Shown piece after piece: positions 60,501 to 64,000 of a stretch of 64,000 bases of DNA (position 1 is its first letter; the number at the start of each line of letters is the position of its first letter). The notes below the pieces were generated by a model that saw only the letters and a list, made by a program, of their open reading frames with translations, made no database searches and was not told where the DNA came from. The DNA is taken from NCBI RefSeq assembly GCF_954871325.1, contig NC_088777.1, positions 37,053,366 through 37,117,365 of the forward strand, given 5' to 3'. A program made the position numbers and the translations under genes. Origin of the DNA: Gordionus sp. m RMFG-2023 (lineage: Eukaryota > Nematomorpha > Gordioida > Chordodea > Parachordodidae).

Positions 60501-63500
60501 TATTGAGAAATGAATCTTTCATGGTACTAAGAAGTTTTGTTTTAATTAATTTAATTTTAATCATGACTCTTTCGGCAGTACATGAGGTTGTAGGAAGTGT
60601 AGCATAAAAAATTTCTATATTTAATGATGAAAGTATATATACCTCTCCTTTTTGGATTGTAATGTTTGAAGTCTAGAACTTTCAAAATCAAAAGGTAGAT
60701 TTCTCTCCTCATAAAATCTTGTGCCTTTGAAAAAACATCCAAAAATTCAGTGTTATTATCTATTAGATTAAAAAATAATTAAGACAATAATTTATATTAT
60801 ACTTCTCAAATTAATCAAGCAATCTTTTGCCAATTGAATTTGATTTATTGCAAACCCTAAATCCTCCGAAATGGTTTGCTATTTTGTACAAGCCAAACTT
60901 GTTATCAACAATATTTTATCCAAAACACAAAGTGATAAGATAAAATCAAATTTTTCTATTCTTAAGACTATAGCACTAGCCATAATGGAAGTGGCAAGAT
61001 CTTCAGAATCCTTTAAATTTGTTAAAGCTGCCCTCAAGGCATCATAAAGTAGAAAAAAAATTACAATAGCTTTATATGACGATAGCCAGCTTCTAAATAA
61101 AAAAACATTTTAAATCTAAATAAACAAGGTACTATTACCGAGTGGTATTCTTGATGCGTAGAAATCGTTGCAATTTTTTCAGATCATTACACTGACTTTT
61201 TTTGAGTACCTCATATCTTTTTACACCATTAAAATAGATATAAATCTCATCTAGTATTCCTAGAACATTTCGAAGTTCTTTAATTGATTGGCATAATTGA
61301 ACAGTGATTAAATTTAATCGACGACAATAACACCAAATAAAAGCTGCCTTTGGCGCATCTGCTCTAATCAAGGCCTGCACACCATTGATTCTTCAACTCA
61401 TGTTTGAGGCGCCATCATAACTTTGCCCAACTAGAAATTCAAGGGGTAAATTCATCGAGCCAAGTTTGGATATTATATTATGCTTAATATCGATACCTGT
61501 GGTATTTCCCGTACAATATATGTCAATCAGTCTTTCAACAGGCTTCGGCTCTCACTATTTTCAACATATCTTACTATCAAAGCTATTGCTTCTGATTTCG
61601 AAACATCATATGTGCCATCAACTATGATTGAAAAGCACCCTTTAAATGTAATCTCATTTTGAATTTTTTTATAACCATATTTTTTATGGTTTCAATGAGA
61701 ATATTTATGTTATTATATGATAATAGATTTGAATATAATTTTTTTTAATCCCTTATTTTTTTTATCCCTTTTACTTTCTTCATTTTTTTGTATATACATT
61801 TTTAGTACAGGTTCAGAATCTGCAATAAGCTTAATAAGGGCCATCACATTGTCTTCTTGTTGCCTGTTCCCCCAAAAGGCTTGGTTACGAGATATTAAAT
61901 AATCTAAACATCTTATTATAATTCTTATGATAGAACGTTGTTATCTACACATTCTTTCTGGGGTGTTATAAATTTTAATATCGAATTTTTATTTGAAGAT
62001 TCATGCAAAATAATATAAGCAAAAAACTTTATTCATTTTAATACTATAAGTAATCCAATTTCTAGCAATTTTGCTATTGTCAATATTAGTTTTTTCATAA
62101 AAGCTTTTATTAAAGGATCTGTTATTATTAATATTATCTTTGGGGAATAAATAATGTGTAGGTTGAAGAGCTCCTAATTCTAGATATTTATCAATTATAA
62201 ATATGTCAATTCTTTTTCCAACAATATTGATGGGATCATTTGATTCATAAGAAAAGGGAGGGAGGGAAGATAAGATATTTAAATTAAAATATGAATACTA
62301 CTATCTATTCATATTATGCTTAAAAAAATAAGTAGAAAAATTTCCGTCAATATATATTAAATTAAATATTAAGTTGGGGGGGGGGGGGGTTATTATTACA
62401 TTTATAAACCAGAAATCACTTGATCATGATGGATGTAACAAAACAGTAAAAGAATTAAATAATAAATAAAATTTAAAAAAAAGAAGTATCCCCACTTAAA
62501 TTTACTGAAGCAGTTGCTTCGGACCCCCCCCCCGTTGTAGGTGCCACTGAATTTAGAAATCATCGTATTTTAAAAAATATACATAGTTACTTTAACAACA
62601 CTAATTATATCATCATTGTGTCTATTTTTCGACCAATTAAATTATGATTTAGTGTTAGTCAAATCGTACTATTAAATATGCCTATATTGGCGGCCCACTC
62701 ATCACTAGCGTTGTTTTATTTTCCTTTGATCCTTTAAAATGATTCAATAATAGTTAATTTTAAAAAAATGTTTTCAAGTATCAATCTCACATATGTGTTT
62801 TGAATATCGATTATATTGTGCTCCAATTTGTCTTTGACGTCAGAGTGTAAATACTTGCTTTTAATTTTTTCGATTTCCCTTAAAAATAAATTAAAACTTA
62901 ATATGTATAACTCTAAGAAAGTTGTAGAAAGAAAAATGATATAAGAATGAAAGAAAAAAATATAGGTAAATATTTGGCGGTAGGCTATAATATTCACTCC
63001 ATCTTCATAACATGCCTGAACAAAATATTCATAGAATATAAAATAAAATAGGCAATAGATGCATAATTATTGGTATTTTTTCAAATTTAAGTTATTATAA
63101 ATTAAGGACAAAAGAAAAAAAATTAATCAATATTAAAACAATCAAATATTTAAATTTCTTTCTTTCTATGTGGTAGGAGATATCACGGTGAGATGAACCG
63201 GTGGAAGAAAAACGCTTATAACTTTTTAATCCTTAGAATCGCTAAATATATAAATTTAATATAAAATGTATTTTAATTGTTAATTTATTTTTAGGTTGAT
63301 GTTGATCAAAACCAATTTTCGCTATAATTTTTTTTAAGCATTTTTTTTGCTTTTAGAAAAATTATCAACATGATAGATGTTTTATGTCAAAATATGGTTC
63401 AAGATTTCTATCTCATGTAGGTGTTAGTTATTTATGTTATCCCAAAATTATACGTAACTATAAAATAATAACAACATATAATGACTAGCACGTTCTTAAA

Positions 63501-64000
63501 CAGATATAATAATAATTATTATTATCTAAATCAATCATCACAATAAAATGTTATATATCCCCATTTTGTATGACAACTACTTAAACCCCATCACCTATTT
63601 ATTAATATGTAACTTACACGAGCTTACTTCTTTGTTTTACCCTGAACCTATTGTCAATCTGTCCCGGGCATGAGCATATGCATAGTAGTAAAAATATTAA
63701 TTATAACAAAATTTCAGCCAGCGAAAGCGACTATAATATGATCAAGAGCTCAGTTATTTATTTATTTACAATATATATTATTTAAAGCCCATAAATAAAA
63801 ACAAAAATTCTGTAACAAAAAAAGCAAAACATCTGTCACCCAACCCGATCTTTCCTTATAAGGTTTTTTCGTAATATATAGTCATATATTATATAAGATG
63901 GTTAACTTCTCTTTATCCTGGGCAAGTAAACGTTTAAGCAATTTTTCGAGTTCTCCCTCATTCTTGACGCGTTCAGCTTCCAATTCGTTCCATTTTTTGC
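57536..64000 (-). CDS. STUB1: CHIP E3 ubiquitin ligase, 3' part of gene
   Basis: Minus-strand exons: 63907-64000 (cut by window edge), 62791-62878, 58854-58970 and 57536-57661 (stop TAA). The first two give the charged helical linker after the TPR domain ([20 protein letters not shown], then [11 protein letters not shown]). The last two give a complete U-box of 80 residues: [43 protein letters not shown] and [13 protein letters not shown], ending WVIDY. CHIP binds Hsp70/Hsp90 through its TPRs and ubiquitinates their clients through the U-box. About 12 residues expected between exons 62791-62878 and 58854-58970 are not accounted for, so one very small exon was missed or a border is wrong. The TPR exons lie beyond the window. 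One intron holds the hAT at 60208-62549. Confidence 0.94.
57803..58148. mobile_element. Possible MITE in STUB1 intron
   Basis: GAGGTCTGCAATGAGGGG on the left and GGGC..TTGTAGACCTC on the right look like decayed inverted ends, similar in style to the scrap at 4530-4660. Internal CACCCACC words recur at 4060-4130. No target duplication seen. Confidence 0.35.
59805..59930. mobile_element. MITE of the AACTAGTTAC family, copy 3 (decayed)
   Basis: AACTAGTTACAG and related words near a TAGTGTTTTTAAAAATAACT-like end mark a more diverged copy of the family seen at 4795 and 40665. It sits in a STUB1 intron. Confidence 0.45.
60208..62549 (-). mobile_element. hAT element (TTF/DUF4371-type), copy B, in STUB1 intron
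   Basis: Ends CAGTGGCTCCTACA and TGTAGGTGCCACTG are inverted repeats. Flanks AATTTGAG and AATTTAGA share the first five bases only. Minus-strand transposase pieces: [12 protein letters not shown] near 62150 (TTF zinc-finger start), [15 protein letters not shown] near 61860, then [11 protein letters not shown] near 61400-61430, whose Asp is catalytic. [20 protein letters not shown] lies at 61300-61370, and the C-terminal dimerisation part at 60420-60590. Stops and frameshifts make it inactive. Copy A is at 40510-41630. Confidence 0.85.

Overview
The window looks like nuclear DNA of an invertebrate animal with a very AT-rich genome. Three host genes are split by introns and match animal families: a beta-lactamase-like serine hydrolase, mitochondrial ribosomal protein L12 (MRPL12) and the E3 ubiquitin ligase CHIP (STUB1). 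All three lie on the minus strand. Resolved introns run from about 44 nt up to several kb, the long ones being filled with transposons. The species cannot be fixed from this sequence; a compact AT-rich parasite such as a myxozoan is only one guess.

Layout. 1-2483: a long imperfect palindrome (foldback-like), cut by the window edge, followed by a 21-bp minisatellite (2576-2925). 3528-3778: a small unidentified two-exon reading frame on the plus strand. 5627-11843: four exons of the beta-lactamase-like gene, whose introns hold two hAT MITEs and a (GAGAA)n array. 13515-16790: a complete but decayed hAT transposon. 16.8-27.4 kb: mostly AT-rich sequence with a few coding-like relics and a gag-like LTR-retrotransposon scrap. 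27.4-29.6 kb: a hAT transposase relic split by another hAT MITE. 31303-38617: the whole MRPL12 gene in four exons; its 6.6-kb third intron contains a LINE relic, itself split by a 3.2-kb Sola-like DNA transposon. 38.9-41.6 kb: hAT relics with MITEs inside them. 42117-53237: a fossil Ty3/gypsy-type LTR element carrying three separate hAT insertions. 53566-55099: another hAT. 57536 to the window end: the 3' half of STUB1, with a 2.3-kb hAT in one intron.

Insertions. Many hAT-type insertions are bounded by 8-bp target duplications, seven of them perfect, so the order of nesting can be read directly. The Sola-like element has a 4-bp duplication, and removing it restores the reverse transcriptase reading frame of the LINE around it.

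Function. The three host genes do not form a pathway: one is a mitochondrial ribosome stalk protein, one a chaperone-linked ubiquitin ligase, one a hydrolase of unknown substrate. No CRISPR array, operon, tRNA or rRNA was seen, and no convincing new biological system. The value of the window lies in its nested transposon history and in gene models that short-ORF scans would miss.
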